From CAZXFH01 sp964640055 (GTDB lineage Bacteria > Fidelibacterota > UBA2242 > JAFGTP01), in assembly GCA_964640055.1 (NCBI GenBank), contig CAZXFH010000029.1, positions 1-40,696 of the forward strand: 40,696 bases of DNA, given 5' to 3'. The position numbers and the translations under genes were made by a program. The notes beneath the pieces were generated by a model that did not search any database, had not been told where the DNA came from, and saw only the letters and a list, made by a program, of their open reading frames with translations. Of the stretch, positions 7,628-16,117 are shown in pieces (the stretch's first letter is position 1; every line of letters starts with the position of its first letter).

Positions 7628-8758
7628 ATGCGAAAATTTGCTCTACGTTTGCTTCTATATCTGTGCTTGGCATTATTACTTGCAGGTTCATTTTTAAAGG
7701 CTCAGGATACATTGGTCTTTGTCATCCGGATAGATGATATTCTGAGCCGTAATAGATCTGTTTTACCGCGCAGTATCAAGCCTTTTGAGAAAATTGTGAA
7801 TCAGCGTAATGCCAAAGTAACCTGGGGCGTCATCCCGCACCGCCTTATTGAAACGGCCAATCAGGATGGGATTTTAAAGCAGGAATTGATGGAAACACGC
7901 CAGCAGGGCCATGAAGTCAGTCTGCATGGCTATAACCATATCTGTCCCCATTGTGGCGGGTATCATGAATTCTATTGTCCACAGCAGCCCCTAAGTTATG
8001 CTGACCAGGATAGTCTGGTAGCGCACGGCTTGCAGATCTTGCAGGATGAATTGAACATGACGCCCACCTCTTTCATTCCACCCAGTCATGCCGCTGATTC
8101 CACTACCTACCAGGTACTACTGGACAGGCATCTTGATATTATCTCTGTCACTGTTCCCAGTCAGGTCTATCTGTATGCGGAGCTTTACAATATAGGGATA
8201 AATAATGAGTACACCTGGAACCTGGATCCGGCTGATTATCAAGCTCAACTGGAAAAAGCTTTAGATGATATTCGAACCACCGGAATACAAAACAACTATT
8301 TCGGAATTTTGTTACATGACTATTTTGTTCGTACCGGCTTCCAGGACAGTCTGGTGCTGCGCTGGACCGGCGAACTCTTGGATTCCCTGGTTACTGAATT
8401 CGGTGAATGTATTAAATTTATGACCGTTAGTGAAGCGGCCGCCTACTTTCAAGAAGAAGTAGCCTCGGTTAACAAAGAACCTGAAGCGTGGGCCACAAAA
8501 TTTAAGCTCAGCCAGAATTATCCCAACCCTTTTAATCCCCAAACTAATATTGAATATTACCTGCCGCAGGCACTGCCGGTCATATTAACTGTCCATGATC
8601 TGGCCGGTCGCGAAGTGGACTGCTTGGTGGATCGACATCAGTTAGCAGGTAAACATCGGGTCCTCTGGCAGGCCGGAAAGCTTAGTTCCGGTGTCTATAT
8701 TTACCGTTTACGGGCAGGCTCCCATGTATCCAACAGAAAGGCCGTGCTGATTAAATAG
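7628..8758 (+). CDS. Secreted polysaccharide deacetylase-like protein with T9SS-type sorting domain
   Basis: 376 residues. Residues 1-26 form a signal peptide (MRKFALRLLLYLCLALLLAG). The catalytic part (about 30-270) resembles DUF2334/NodB-type deacetylases: a metal-binding RIDD near 36-39 and an HGYNH motif near 99-103. The C-terminal 80 residues are a FlgD-like sorting domain with NYPNPFNPQTNIEYYLP, DLAGREV, AGKHRVLW and SGVYIYRLRAG elements, typical of proteins exported by the type IX system in the FCB group. It likely acts at the cell surface or outside, on an unknown acylated glycan or peptide. It is the only plus-strand protein gene here and is convergent with hisS, so it is a single transcription unit. 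Confidence 0.82.
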   Translation: MRKFALRLLLYLCLALLLAGSFLKAQDTLVFVIRIDDILSRNRSVLPRSIKPFEKIVNQRNAKVTWGVIPHRLIETANQDGILKQELMETRQQGHEVSLHGYNHICPHCGGYHEFYCPQQPLSYADQDSLVAHGLQILQDELNMTPTSFIPPSHAADSTTYQVLLDRHLDIISVTVPSQVYLYAELYNIGINNEYTWNLDPADYQAQLEKALDDIRTTGIQNNYFGILLHDYFVRTGFQDSLVLRWTGELLDSLVTEFGECIKFMTVSEAAAYFQEEVASVNKEPEAWATKFKLSQNYPNPFNPQTNIEYYLPQALPVILTVHDLAGREVDCLVDRHQLAGKHRVLWQAGKLSSGVYIYRLRAGSHVSNRKAVLIK

Positions 8759-8805
8759 ATTAGGTCTATTAGATGTTAAACAGGGAAATATAAAGTTTTA
8801 AAGGG

Positions 8806-10071
8806 CTAGGCTGCTATTTTTTCTTGAATTGTAGTCGCTGCTTTGTTAAAATTGATCTCTTGCTGATCGCCACTGCGCATATTTTTTAGGATTATAACCC
8901 CTTTTTCCAATTCATCGCCGCCAATAATGATCACCCAGTGGGCACCCTTTTTGCCGGCATCCCGCAGCTGGGCCTTCAAAGAACGGCGCAGAAAGTCCAT
9001 ATCCACCGTAATATTCCTCTGACGCAGGGTTGTGAGTAGCTGAAAGCCCTTTTCACGGGCTCTATCTCCCAGGGTAACGATGTATAATAACTCAATCGTG
9101 GGTTGCGGCAGGGCATCACTTTTTTCCAGGACCATTAAAAGGCGTTCCATACCCGAGGCAACTCCAACGGCCGGGGTGGGGTTCCCGCCTAACTCCTCGA
9201 CCAGGTGGTCATAACGCCCGCCCCCGCAAATAGCGTCCTGGGCTCCCAAAAGGGGATGGGTGATCTCAAAAGTAGTGCGCGTGTAATAGTCCAGTCCACG
9301 TACCAGTTTTTTATCGATTTCATAGGGGGTCTGACTCAAATCCAACAGCTGTTTTACTTCCCGGAAATGCTCGGTATCCTCCTCATCCAGATAGTCCAGG
9401 ATGGAAGGGGCATGCTGGTCCAAAAGGGCTTGGCAGGTTTCTGATTTGCAATCAAAAAGGCGTAAAATGTTTTTATCAAAACGGGTTTGACAGGTCTGGC
9501 AAAAATCCGCTAGATGGGGTCGCAGACTATTGGCCAAACTATCCAAATATATATGCCGGCTGCTGCGGCTGCCAATGCTGTTGAGTTTAATAGCCAGATC
9601 TTTGATGCCCAGCTGCCGATAGAGATCATAGGTAGTCTGGATCACCTCGGCATCGGCTTCCGGATGAGGGGAACCGATAATTTCAAAACCGAATTGATTG
9701 AATTGACGCAAACGCCCTTTTTGCGGCCTCTCCTGACGGAATAGAGGACCGATATAATAGAGTTTGATTACCGGGGCAATTTGCTCCATATGATTCTGTA
9801 TATAGGCCCGGATAACCGGTGCCGTGAGCTCCGGCCGCAGGGTCAGCTGACTGCCACCTTTATCCGTGAAACTATACATTTCCTTGGACACCACATCGGT
9901 TTCAGTACCGATACTGCGGGCAAACAAATCAGTCATTTCGAATATAGGAGTCCGGATTTCCTGGTAGTTATTTTTCTCTAACTTCCCGGCGATAAATTTC
10001 TCCAGATATTGCCACTGGTAAATCTGGGTTGGCAGGGTATCTTTGGTCCCTTTGACACGTCTGTATTTCAT
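8806..10071 (-). CDS. hisS: Histidyl-tRNA synthetase
   Basis: Class II aminoacyl-tRNA synthetase charging tRNA-His. Motif 2 is seen as FRQERPQKGRLRQFNQFGFE (about 111-130), the histidine-specific signature as GLDYYTRTTFE, and motif 3 as AVGVASGMERLL. The C-terminal anticodon-binding domain follows (about 325-421). Length, 421 residues, is normal and the start MKYRRVKGTKDTLP is the standard HisS N-terminus. It lies 43 bases downstream of the zinc-ribbon/DUF2007 gene and may share its transcript. Nothing unusual. Confidence 0.97.
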   Translation of the reverse strand: MKYRRVKGTKDTLPTQIYQWQYLEKFIAGKLEKNNYQEIRTPIFEMTDLFARSIGTETDVVSKEMYSFTDKGGSQLTLRPELTAPVIRAYIQNHMEQIAPVIKLYYIGPLFRQERPQKGRLRQFNQFGFEIIGSPHPEADAEVIQTTYDLYRQLGIKDLAIKLNSIGSRSSRHIYLDSLANSLRPHLADFCQTCQTRFDKNILRLFDCKSETCQALLDQHAPSILDYLDEEDTEHFREVKQLLDLSQTPYEIDKKLVRGLDYYTRTTFEITHPLLGAQDAICGGGRYDHLVEELGGNPTPAVGVASGMERLLMVLEKSDALPQPTIELLYIVTLGDRAREKGFQLLTTLRQRNITVDMDFLRRSLKAQLRDAGKKGAHWVIIIGGDELEKGVIILKNMRSGDQQEINFNKAATTIQEKIAA

Positions 10072-10114
10072 GCTTAAAACCCTTTTTGAAAATTGAATGG
10101 ACCGTTACCGGGGA

Positions 10115-10453
10115 TTATTCCGCTTCGGAGGTTACTTGCGCTGCAATTTCTTGTGCCGCTTTTAATTCATTTTCCGCTACATATAGTTTGGCATAAGAGC
10201 CGGCCATGGAAGTGGCGTGCGTGGCAAAAGTATCATGGAAGAGATCAGATTTGATAAAAGATTGAATGTCGTTTTGGGCTAAGGCTTCCTGAACCATCTC
10301 TGCTTGTACCGGAGAGGTGAAGTTTTTTAGTAATACCCATTTAACTTCGACCTCGTGCTCTTCAGGTAACCGCGAAACCAGTTTGGTACCGCAATCGGGA
10401 CATTTTTTGATACCCGACTCGAATTCATATTTGCATTCTGGACAAAAGGGCAT
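10115..10453 (-). CDS. Zinc-ribbon DUF2007 protein
   Basis: 112-residue soluble protein. An N-terminal zinc ribbon has Cys4/Cys7 and Cys18/Cys21 (FCPEC and CPDCGTK). It is followed by a DUF2007 domain (about 36-108), a ferredoxin-like fold often labelled putative signal-transducing. WVLLKNFTSPVQAEMVQEAL and the C-terminal KLYVAENELKAAQEI fit that family. Its molecular function is unknown. It lies just upstream of hisS and downstream of a probable terminator, so the two may form one unit. Confidence 0.8.
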   Translation of the reverse strand: MPFCPECKYEFESGIKKCPDCGTKLVSRLPEEHEVEVKWVLLKNFTSPVQAEMVQEALAQNDIQSFIKSDLFHDTFATHATSMAGSYAKLYVAENELKAAQEIAAQVTSEAE

Positions 10454-10522
10454 TTTGACTCCTCTGCGTTATTGTTAATCAGCGTTAAAAAGTTAATAAA
10501 ATCCCAGGGATTAACCAATTTG

Positions 10523-10547
10523 AAAAAAAAACGCCTCCGGTTTTTTT
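10523..10547 (-). terminator. A/T-stem hairpin with T run after the sensor kinase gene
   Basis: An A-rich arm at 10523-10532 pairs with a T-rich arm at 10540-10547 around a short GC-rich centre. It leaves a run of nine T on the minus-strand 3' side. It sits about 40 bases past the stop of the kinase gene and would end the polysaccharide-locus transcript. The GC core is weak. Confidence 0.45.
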
Positions 10548-10587
10548 GAAATAATCTGGCACTCGGGCGGACTTTTTACAAGTCTGT

Positions 10588-11772
10588 TTAGTCTGTGGAT
10601 TTTTTAAGGATGATCCGCAGGATTGTTTTTGTAAAAGATTTGCTTTCCAGTACCATGATCTTTCCGTTATGGTAATCGGCAATAATGCGCTTGGAGAGGC
10701 TCAAGCCGAGACCCCAGCCCCGTTTTTTACTGCTGAACCCGGGCCGGAAAATGTTTTTACGATCCTTTTTGGGGATACCTTTACCGTTGTCTTCCACATC
10801 AATAGCAATACCAGGATCTATCCGCCTTGTTCTGAGCACCACGTATCCGTTCTGATCGGGGACCGCGTCCAAGGCATTTTTTATCAGATTTTCAATCGCC
10901 CAGGAAAAGAGATCGGCATTGATTTTTACAAAATATTCCTTTTCTGGTTTGAATATCAAACTGACTTCCTGCCCAAATTGCGGTAAACGCCGGCGATAAT
11001 AATTGACCGCTTCCTCAATAACCGGATTCAGGGCTGTTTGCGTTAATTTGGGACGGGAACCGATCTTGGAAAAACGGTTGGCCACTTTTTTAAGGCGCTC
11101 CAGATCCTTGATCATTTCACGAATGTTTTCGTTCTCCCCTAATTCCGTCTTAAGCACTTCGCTCCACCCTAATAATGAAGAGAGCGGAGTGCCTAGTTGA
11201 TGGGCGGTCTCCTTGGCCATACCCACCCAGATGGATCGCTTTTCACTGCTGCGGATTAATTGAAAACCAATATATCCCAGGAAAATAAACAGTGTCACCA
11301 CCGCGATCTCTATGTAGGGCAGCATCTTTAGACGTCTGATAAGCTCAGTATCACCATAATGAATATAGCCGAAGATCACATCCTTATATTTTAAAGGAAT
11401 TGGTTCATTGGCCTGGTCCATGGCATGCATCATCTCTTCCAGTCGAGCTTGCTCCGCAGTCGTAAGAGAATCCTGATCAATACCCACCCCCTTCCAGGCA
11501 GTTGGATTTTCATCGATTTTTTCGGAAATGATCATAGGTATGGAAATCTTGCGGATGATCTGATCGAAAATAAAACTGAAATCCTCAGCCTGATATTCCG
11601 TCACCGCTTTAACCGAGATATCCGCATAGAAACTGACCAAATCTTTGGAATCCTTGCGCAGCCGGTCCACTATATTCTGGGAATACCATAAAAGGGCAAT
11701 GATCAGGATAACGGCCAGCAGAATTAATAGCCGTTTGATATTGGATGAATAGCGATAAATACTTAGTTTCAT
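10588..11772 (-). CDS. Membrane sensor histidine kinase
   Basis: 394 residues. A transmembrane helix at about 13-30, a periplasmic sensor region (about 31-150) and a second helix at about 152-172 precede the kinase core. The phospho-acceptor is His191 in MAKETAHQLGTPLSSLLGW. The ATP-binding domain has N box (ENLIKNALDAV), G1 (DNGKGIP) and G2 (GWGLGLSLSK) motifs, so it should be active. The start codon overlaps the stop of the yfhO-like gene by 4 bases, indicating translational coupling to the polysaccharide locus. No response regulator is encoded next to it, so its partner lies elsewhere. The sensor region matches no domain I recognise. Confidence 0.9.
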   Translation of the reverse strand: MKLSIYRYSSNIKRLLILLAVILIIALLWYSQNIVDRLRKDSKDLVSFYADISVKAVTEYQAEDFSFIFDQIIRKISIPMIISEKIDENPTAWKGVGIDQDSLTTAEQARLEEMMHAMDQANEPIPLKYKDVIFGYIHYGDTELIRRLKMLPYIEIAVVTLFIFLGYIGFQLIRSSEKRSIWVGMAKETAHQLGTPLSSLLGWSEVLKTELGENENIREMIKDLERLKKVANRFSKIGSRPKLTQTALNPVIEEAVNYYRRRLPQFGQEVSLIFKPEKEYFVKINADLFSWAIENLIKNALDAVPDQNGYVVLRTRRIDPGIAIDVEDNGKGIPKKDRKNIFRPGFSSKKRGWGLGLSLSKRIIADYHNGKIMVLESKSFTKTILRIILKKSTD

Positions 11773-14294
11773 TTTAATTTTTTCCCGGGTCTTGACTTTA
11801 GTCGTGCTGCTACACTTTTAATTTCAAGTCGATATCTCACAACCAGTGAGGTCAATAAAACGATCCATACCAGATAGGTAAAAACATTGGAAATAAGGCT
11901 GGCCCGCTGATAACTTTTCGGCCTGAACCTAAAAACAACCTCATGCTCACCTGCGGGTACTTCTATCCCGCGCAACATATGGTTCACCTGATATATGTGG
12001 GTTGGTTCCTGATCGATAGTTGCCTGCCAGCCGATGGGGAAATAAGCGTCTGCTAAAACCATAAAAGCGTTGGATTTACAGTTGACCTGCAGAGACACCC
12101 GGTTGGGAGTGTATTGTGTTATTTTAGCCTTTGCGGTGGTATCGTAGCCAGCGCTTTGTTCGATACTTTCTGAAGTAAGCGCCATCCGTGCCGGATTAAA
12201 TTTATCTGAATTCATAAACCAGAGGACCTGGCGTTCATTATCCAATTGGTTGACCTGTTGCACAAAATAGACCCGGGGCAGAGCGTTCTCATTTCTATAT
12301 AGCCGGGCCTTTTGACTTTCATCGGTCGCCAATAAAGTTAAACCGGAATGTTTCAACTGCCCGGGAGAAATAATATACTTTGCGTTGCACATATTAATAA
12401 CATTCCAATTCAATGGATTTGGGGGGGTATTTTGCCGGTAAAGATTATTGTCAATGATATCCTGTATCAACTGCGGCTTAATGGCTGAGTACCCCCCCAT
12501 AAGTTGATGGCGGTAGGCTAATCGGTTGCTTTGGAAAAATTGCCCGAGCCCTAACACACGATAGTAATCCTTATTCTGTTCAATAATATGGTCAAATTTA
12601 TGCTTTGCAAAATAACGATTCTCAACCACCTCTCGTTTTACCAGTCGAGCATTTTCTAAGAAGCGATAACTGATACCGATTATGTCTATCCCGATCAGCA
12701 TTGTTATACCAAGTAGCAACAAGGTTTTTTTGATTTGTTTTTTATAATAAAAGACAAGCAAGCCTGTAAAAACAATGATAAAACCCAGCATGCGAAGTAA
12801 ATCAGCTTGCAAGTACTCCTTACGGATTGACTTGAGCATTTGCATGACCTGCGGATTAGAAGCATATTGGGAATCTTTGGGAGAAGTAAAGGAAAGAATA
12901 TTTGGAAAGAGCAAGAACAGCAAACCGATTGCAGTAAAAAATCCGGCCACGTATAGGGTCATTTTATATTTCTTTTCATTATATTGATTGATAATTCCCT
13001 TTATTCCGAAACCAGCCAGAATGATCATCAAAAAAGAACTGAGGATCAGGATCATCATGGGCACCCGAAATTTGCTGAAATAGGGTAAATATAAGAATAG
13101 TAGTTTATATAATGGCGGAAAGTGTCGTCCAAAGGATAATAGAAGGGTAATAGACAATAAAATTGTCAGGCTGATAACCAATCCATTCCGACGGTAAAAA
13201 CAGATCCCCAACACACCTAGAATGATCACTATTATTCCCATATATTCAGTGGATTGAGTGAAGGGTAAATCTCCCCAATAGGTTGGCAATCGGCGACCCT
13301 GCAATTGAGAGTATTTATTACCGGTATATACTTCCTGGGAAGTACCACCAAAAAAACGGGGACAAATTAAGGTCATTAATTCACCGGGAGAAAAGGACCA
13401 CCGGGTTGCATAATCAAAACTGACCCCACTGGGTTTTTCCTTTGCACTGTTTTGGTCCTGTTCTTCCGATAACTGAATGGCATTCCCGCCCCGGGTAGAA
13501 TAAGGGGTATATTCGCGGGCCACAAACAGGGGCTGAGCCGACATTAAAACAGCAATCACTAGACCGCCAATAAACATTCCCAATGTTGTGAAAATTTGCT
13601 TGGTCTTATTCGCTTGGGCCCATTTTATGATTATATATATTCCGACAGTTAAGAGTAGCAGCAGAGTATAAAAGATGATTTGATAGTGTTTGGTTCGCAG
13701 TTGTAAAGCGAAAAACAAAGTAAAGAGCATCAAAGAAAATAGATTGCGCCTTTTGGTAAAGTGAATAAAAGAAAATAAAACAATCGGAATGGCCATAGTG
13801 GCTTGCAGTTTTGAGGCGTGGCCTACCAGTATCAAAGCCTGAAAGTGAGGTAGGAAGATAAAGGCAATCCCGCCAGCCGCGGCAAAATACCAGGGAAATT
13901 TTAATTCTCGGAATAGAAGTAGAAGACCAGCAATTCCGATCAGAAACCAGCCCAGGGTCCAATCAATACTCGGATTGAGTTTGCGTATCAGAGTATCAAA
14001 GTGGAATGAGTTACTGTTTAATCCGAAGTAGAGCGGCACCCCGCAGAAGATATTGGGGTTCCATAAAAAACGTTTTCCGGTTTCTTCTCTGTATTCGTAT
14101 AATTGATGTTTCGCACCAATACTGGCCAGAACATCGCCACCAGCAGGATCCAGTCCCTGTATGATTAAGCGCTGGTAAAAAACCAATACTATGATTAATA
14201 ACAATAAAAAAGTGAAAAATAATCCCTTTTTACTGGGAATATTGTCAAGCAGAGGTTTCTTTTCACGGGTTTTTTGTGATTTCTTTTTTGCCAT
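11769..14294 (-). CDS. YfhO-family multi-spanning membrane protein (GT-C-like)
   Basis: 841 residues with a Lys-rich cytoplasmic N-terminus, about a dozen hydrophobic helices and a large extracytoplasmic C-terminal domain closed by a final helix near 795-815. The C-terminal part has the YfhO-type VVFRFRP and FMVLADAYFPIGWQATID segments. YfhO proteins of Firmicutes act with a CsbB/GtrB-type enzyme to move sugars from polyprenyl phosphate onto surface polymers. A GtrB-like gene is present at about 31.4 kb here, so a side-branch glycosylation role is plausible. It lies at the promoter-distal end of the polysaccharide locus, overlapping the kinase gene. It could instead be a polymerase or ligase substitute; that is not resolvable by eye. 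Confidence 0.72.
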   Translation of the reverse strand: MAKKKSQKTREKKPLLDNIPSKKGLFFTFLLLLIIVLVFYQRLIIQGLDPAGGDVLASIGAKHQLYEYREETGKRFLWNPNIFCGVPLYFGLNSNSFHFDTLIRKLNPSIDWTLGWFLIGIAGLLLLFRELKFPWYFAAAGGIAFIFLPHFQALILVGHASKLQATMAIPIVLFSFIHFTKRRNLFSLMLFTLFFALQLRTKHYQIIFYTLLLLLTVGIYIIIKWAQANKTKQIFTTLGMFIGGLVIAVLMSAQPLFVAREYTPYSTRGGNAIQLSEEQDQNSAKEKPSGVSFDYATRWSFSPGELMTLICPRFFGGTSQEVYTGNKYSQLQGRRLPTYWGDLPFTQSTEYMGIIVIILGVLGICFYRRNGLVISLTILLSITLLLSFGRHFPPLYKLLFLYLPYFSKFRVPMMILILSSFLMIILAGFGIKGIINQYNEKKYKMTLYVAGFFTAIGLLFLLFPNILSFTSPKDSQYASNPQVMQMLKSIRKEYLQADLLRMLGFIIVFTGLLVFYYKKQIKKTLLLLGITMLIGIDIIGISYRFLENARLVKREVVENRYFAKHKFDHIIEQNKDYYRVLGLGQFFQSNRLAYRHQLMGGYSAIKPQLIQDIIDNNLYRQNTPPNPLNWNVINMCNAKYIISPGQLKHSGLTLLATDESQKARLYRNENALPRVYFVQQVNQLDNERQVLWFMNSDKFNPARMALTSESIEQSAGYDTTAKAKITQYTPNRVSLQVNCKSNAFMVLADAYFPIGWQATIDQEPTHIYQVNHMLRGIEVPAGEHEVVFRFRPKSYQRASLISNVFTYLVWIVLLTSLVVRYRLEIKSVAARLKSRPGKKLK

Positions 14295-14362
14295 TGAATT
14301 ACCTCCTGTGATCTATAATCGTCATTTCTTTCTAACTAAATTAGTTTATCAATTTGCCTGAC

Positions 14363-16111
14363 CTAATCGAAAAAATGTTGTAAAAATATTTCAAGATTAA
14401 CAATGTTATGAATAAGATAAGCATTATTCTTTCCATTCAAAAGATCCTTCCAGATCTTTGCCACGAATTTAGGATCGAGAATCTCCCGGGATTTCAGGGA
14501 TTTGGAAAAAAGCACTGCTTCGATCTCTGCTCGCACATATTCGCGATAATGATTTAAAACCCGGGTGTTAATTTCATCCCGGGAAAATTTATCTTGTATG
14601 AATTTTTTATAGCCGCGGGCCGTCATTTGCATATATTCGGGATAATGCAGCGGTAATCCGGTACATTCCCTGGGGAAACGGGCTAGCCGGGGGCATTTGA
14701 TTTTCACAGTTTCCCGTAATAAATAGCGCCAATACCTTAATTCCGGCGGTAAATTGAAGGCGAACAGCACAACTTGTCGCGATTGGGACGGAACCAATTC
14801 ACGGATATAGCTGCCGGAAGCCTTGCCCACGTTGTTCCACCGACGGGTATGTTGATACCAATTGAAATAATCAAATATTGAGATAGAGGGTAAGGCTTCT
14901 AAACTCATTAAATAATCTATTAGTTTCTCTTTTATCCTAGTGTAATATTTTTCATAGAATCCAATAAAAAGATTCTGAAAGCTAGATTCCGGCATTTTCA
15001 CAAAGCGCTGGAAAATTTTATGAGCAATTGCTGATGTTATGGGTTGTCGACCAAAATATTTCTGGCTGCGAGGTGTAAACGGTTCCCCGAAAACAGCATC
15101 GTTATATAGATATAGAATAAGATAATAGCAATTGTTATCCCAAATATCCTTGCGAAACCTGTTTAGTTTGCGTTGAGGTAAAAATCCGTCATTAAATATA
15201 TAGTTCGCATAAAACAAAGGTTTTAATTCTGCAGAAGTAGCGTACTGACGACGATGAGGCAAATGATAGGCTTTACATATATCTCTGGCAATTTTTACAT
15301 CCTGACTGTTGGTTGTCCCGGTCGTATAGATGTCAGTGAGCGGGTAATTGCGTTTTAACATAAAATGTAATAATAGCCGACTGTCAATCCCTCCGGTTAA
15401 GGGGAGCGAAATACCAGGTTTATGTAAATATTTATTAGTGACTTTTTCGAAAATAGAATAAAGTTTTTCAACATATTTTTCTTTATTTCTGTTGGAGTGA
15501 AATTTAAGGTTCTCTTTAAGATCAAAATAGCGGGTGATCCGTAACTGCCGGTTATGATATTCCAGTATTGCACCAGGCGATAATATTTTAACTTCCTTGA
15601 TAAGGGTTTTATCAAATAAAGGATGGGAAAAGATGAACTGTTCCGCTATGGCCTTTTTGTCAAGATTCTTTCGCTCCATTAGCTTTAATATTGCTTTTAA
15701 CTCTTCAGCAAAAACAAATCGGTCTGTGCCATGATAATAGAATAAAAATTGACTACCCGACCAGTCGTTGAAAATTAGCAATCTGTTCTGTTGCCGGTCA
15801 TAAATGAAAATATTAAAAATCCCATCGATGTGTTTAATAAATTGCCGGCCATATTTTTGATAGAGTTGCTTTATTTTCTTGCGGGAAGAAGTGACAGCCG
15901 AATCATCGGTATAATATTCGCCGTTCAGACCGATGAGCAAAGACTCATTTTGCAAAATTGAGGAATCCATGAAATTGAAGGCTGATACACCTAAAAAGCA
16001 ATCCGGTTGGGGGTGAATGCTCTGTATGTGATATATATTCCGGTAGGAATGGCTTTTTTCCAGGTTCTTAGCCTGAGATGTATTACCGATGATTCCGAAT
16101 ATTCCCGGCAT
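14363..16111 (-). CDS. Asparagine-synthetase-like ATP-dependent ligase, glutaminase-dead (copy A)
   Basis: 582 residues with the asparagine synthetase B layout: an N-terminal class II amidotransferase-like domain (about 1-190), then a PP-loop synthetase domain with TGGIDS at 239-244. The protein begins M-P-G-I where active enzymes begin M-C-G-I, so the catalytic Cys2 that hydrolyses glutamine is replaced by Pro. Ammonia from glutamine is therefore not expected. Relatives with lost glutaminase (beta-lactam synthetase, lasso-peptide cyclase) adenylate a carboxylate and let another amine attack. It starts 6 bases after the flippase stop, inside the polysaccharide operon, which suggests amidation of a uronic acid. 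The true substrate is unknown. The gene is very AT-rich. Confidence 0.8.
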   Translation of the reverse strand: MPGIFGIIGNTSQAKNLEKSHSYRNIYHIQSIHPQPDCFLGVSAFNFMDSSILQNESLLIGLNGEYYTDDSAVTSSRKKIKQLYQKYGRQFIKHIDGIFNIFIYDRQQNRLLIFNDWSGSQFLFYYHGTDRFVFAEELKAILKLMERKNLDKKAIAEQFIFSHPLFDKTLIKEVKILSPGAILEYHNRQLRITRYFDLKENLKFHSNRNKEKYVEKLYSIFEKVTNKYLHKPGISLPLTGGIDSRLLLHFMLKRNYPLTDIYTTGTTNSQDVKIARDICKAYHLPHRRQYATSAELKPLFYANYIFNDGFLPQRKLNRFRKDIWDNNCYYLILYLYNDAVFGEPFTPRSQKYFGRQPITSAIAHKIFQRFVKMPESSFQNLFIGFYEKYYTRIKEKLIDYLMSLEALPSISIFDYFNWYQHTRRWNNVGKASGSYIRELVPSQSRQVVLFAFNLPPELRYWRYLLRETVKIKCPRLARFPRECTGLPLHYPEYMQMTARGYKKFIQDKFSRDEINTRVLNHYREYVRAEIEAVLFSKSLKSREILDPKFVAKIWKDLLNGKNNAYLIHNIVNLEIFLQHFFD

Positions 16112-16117
16112 AAACCT

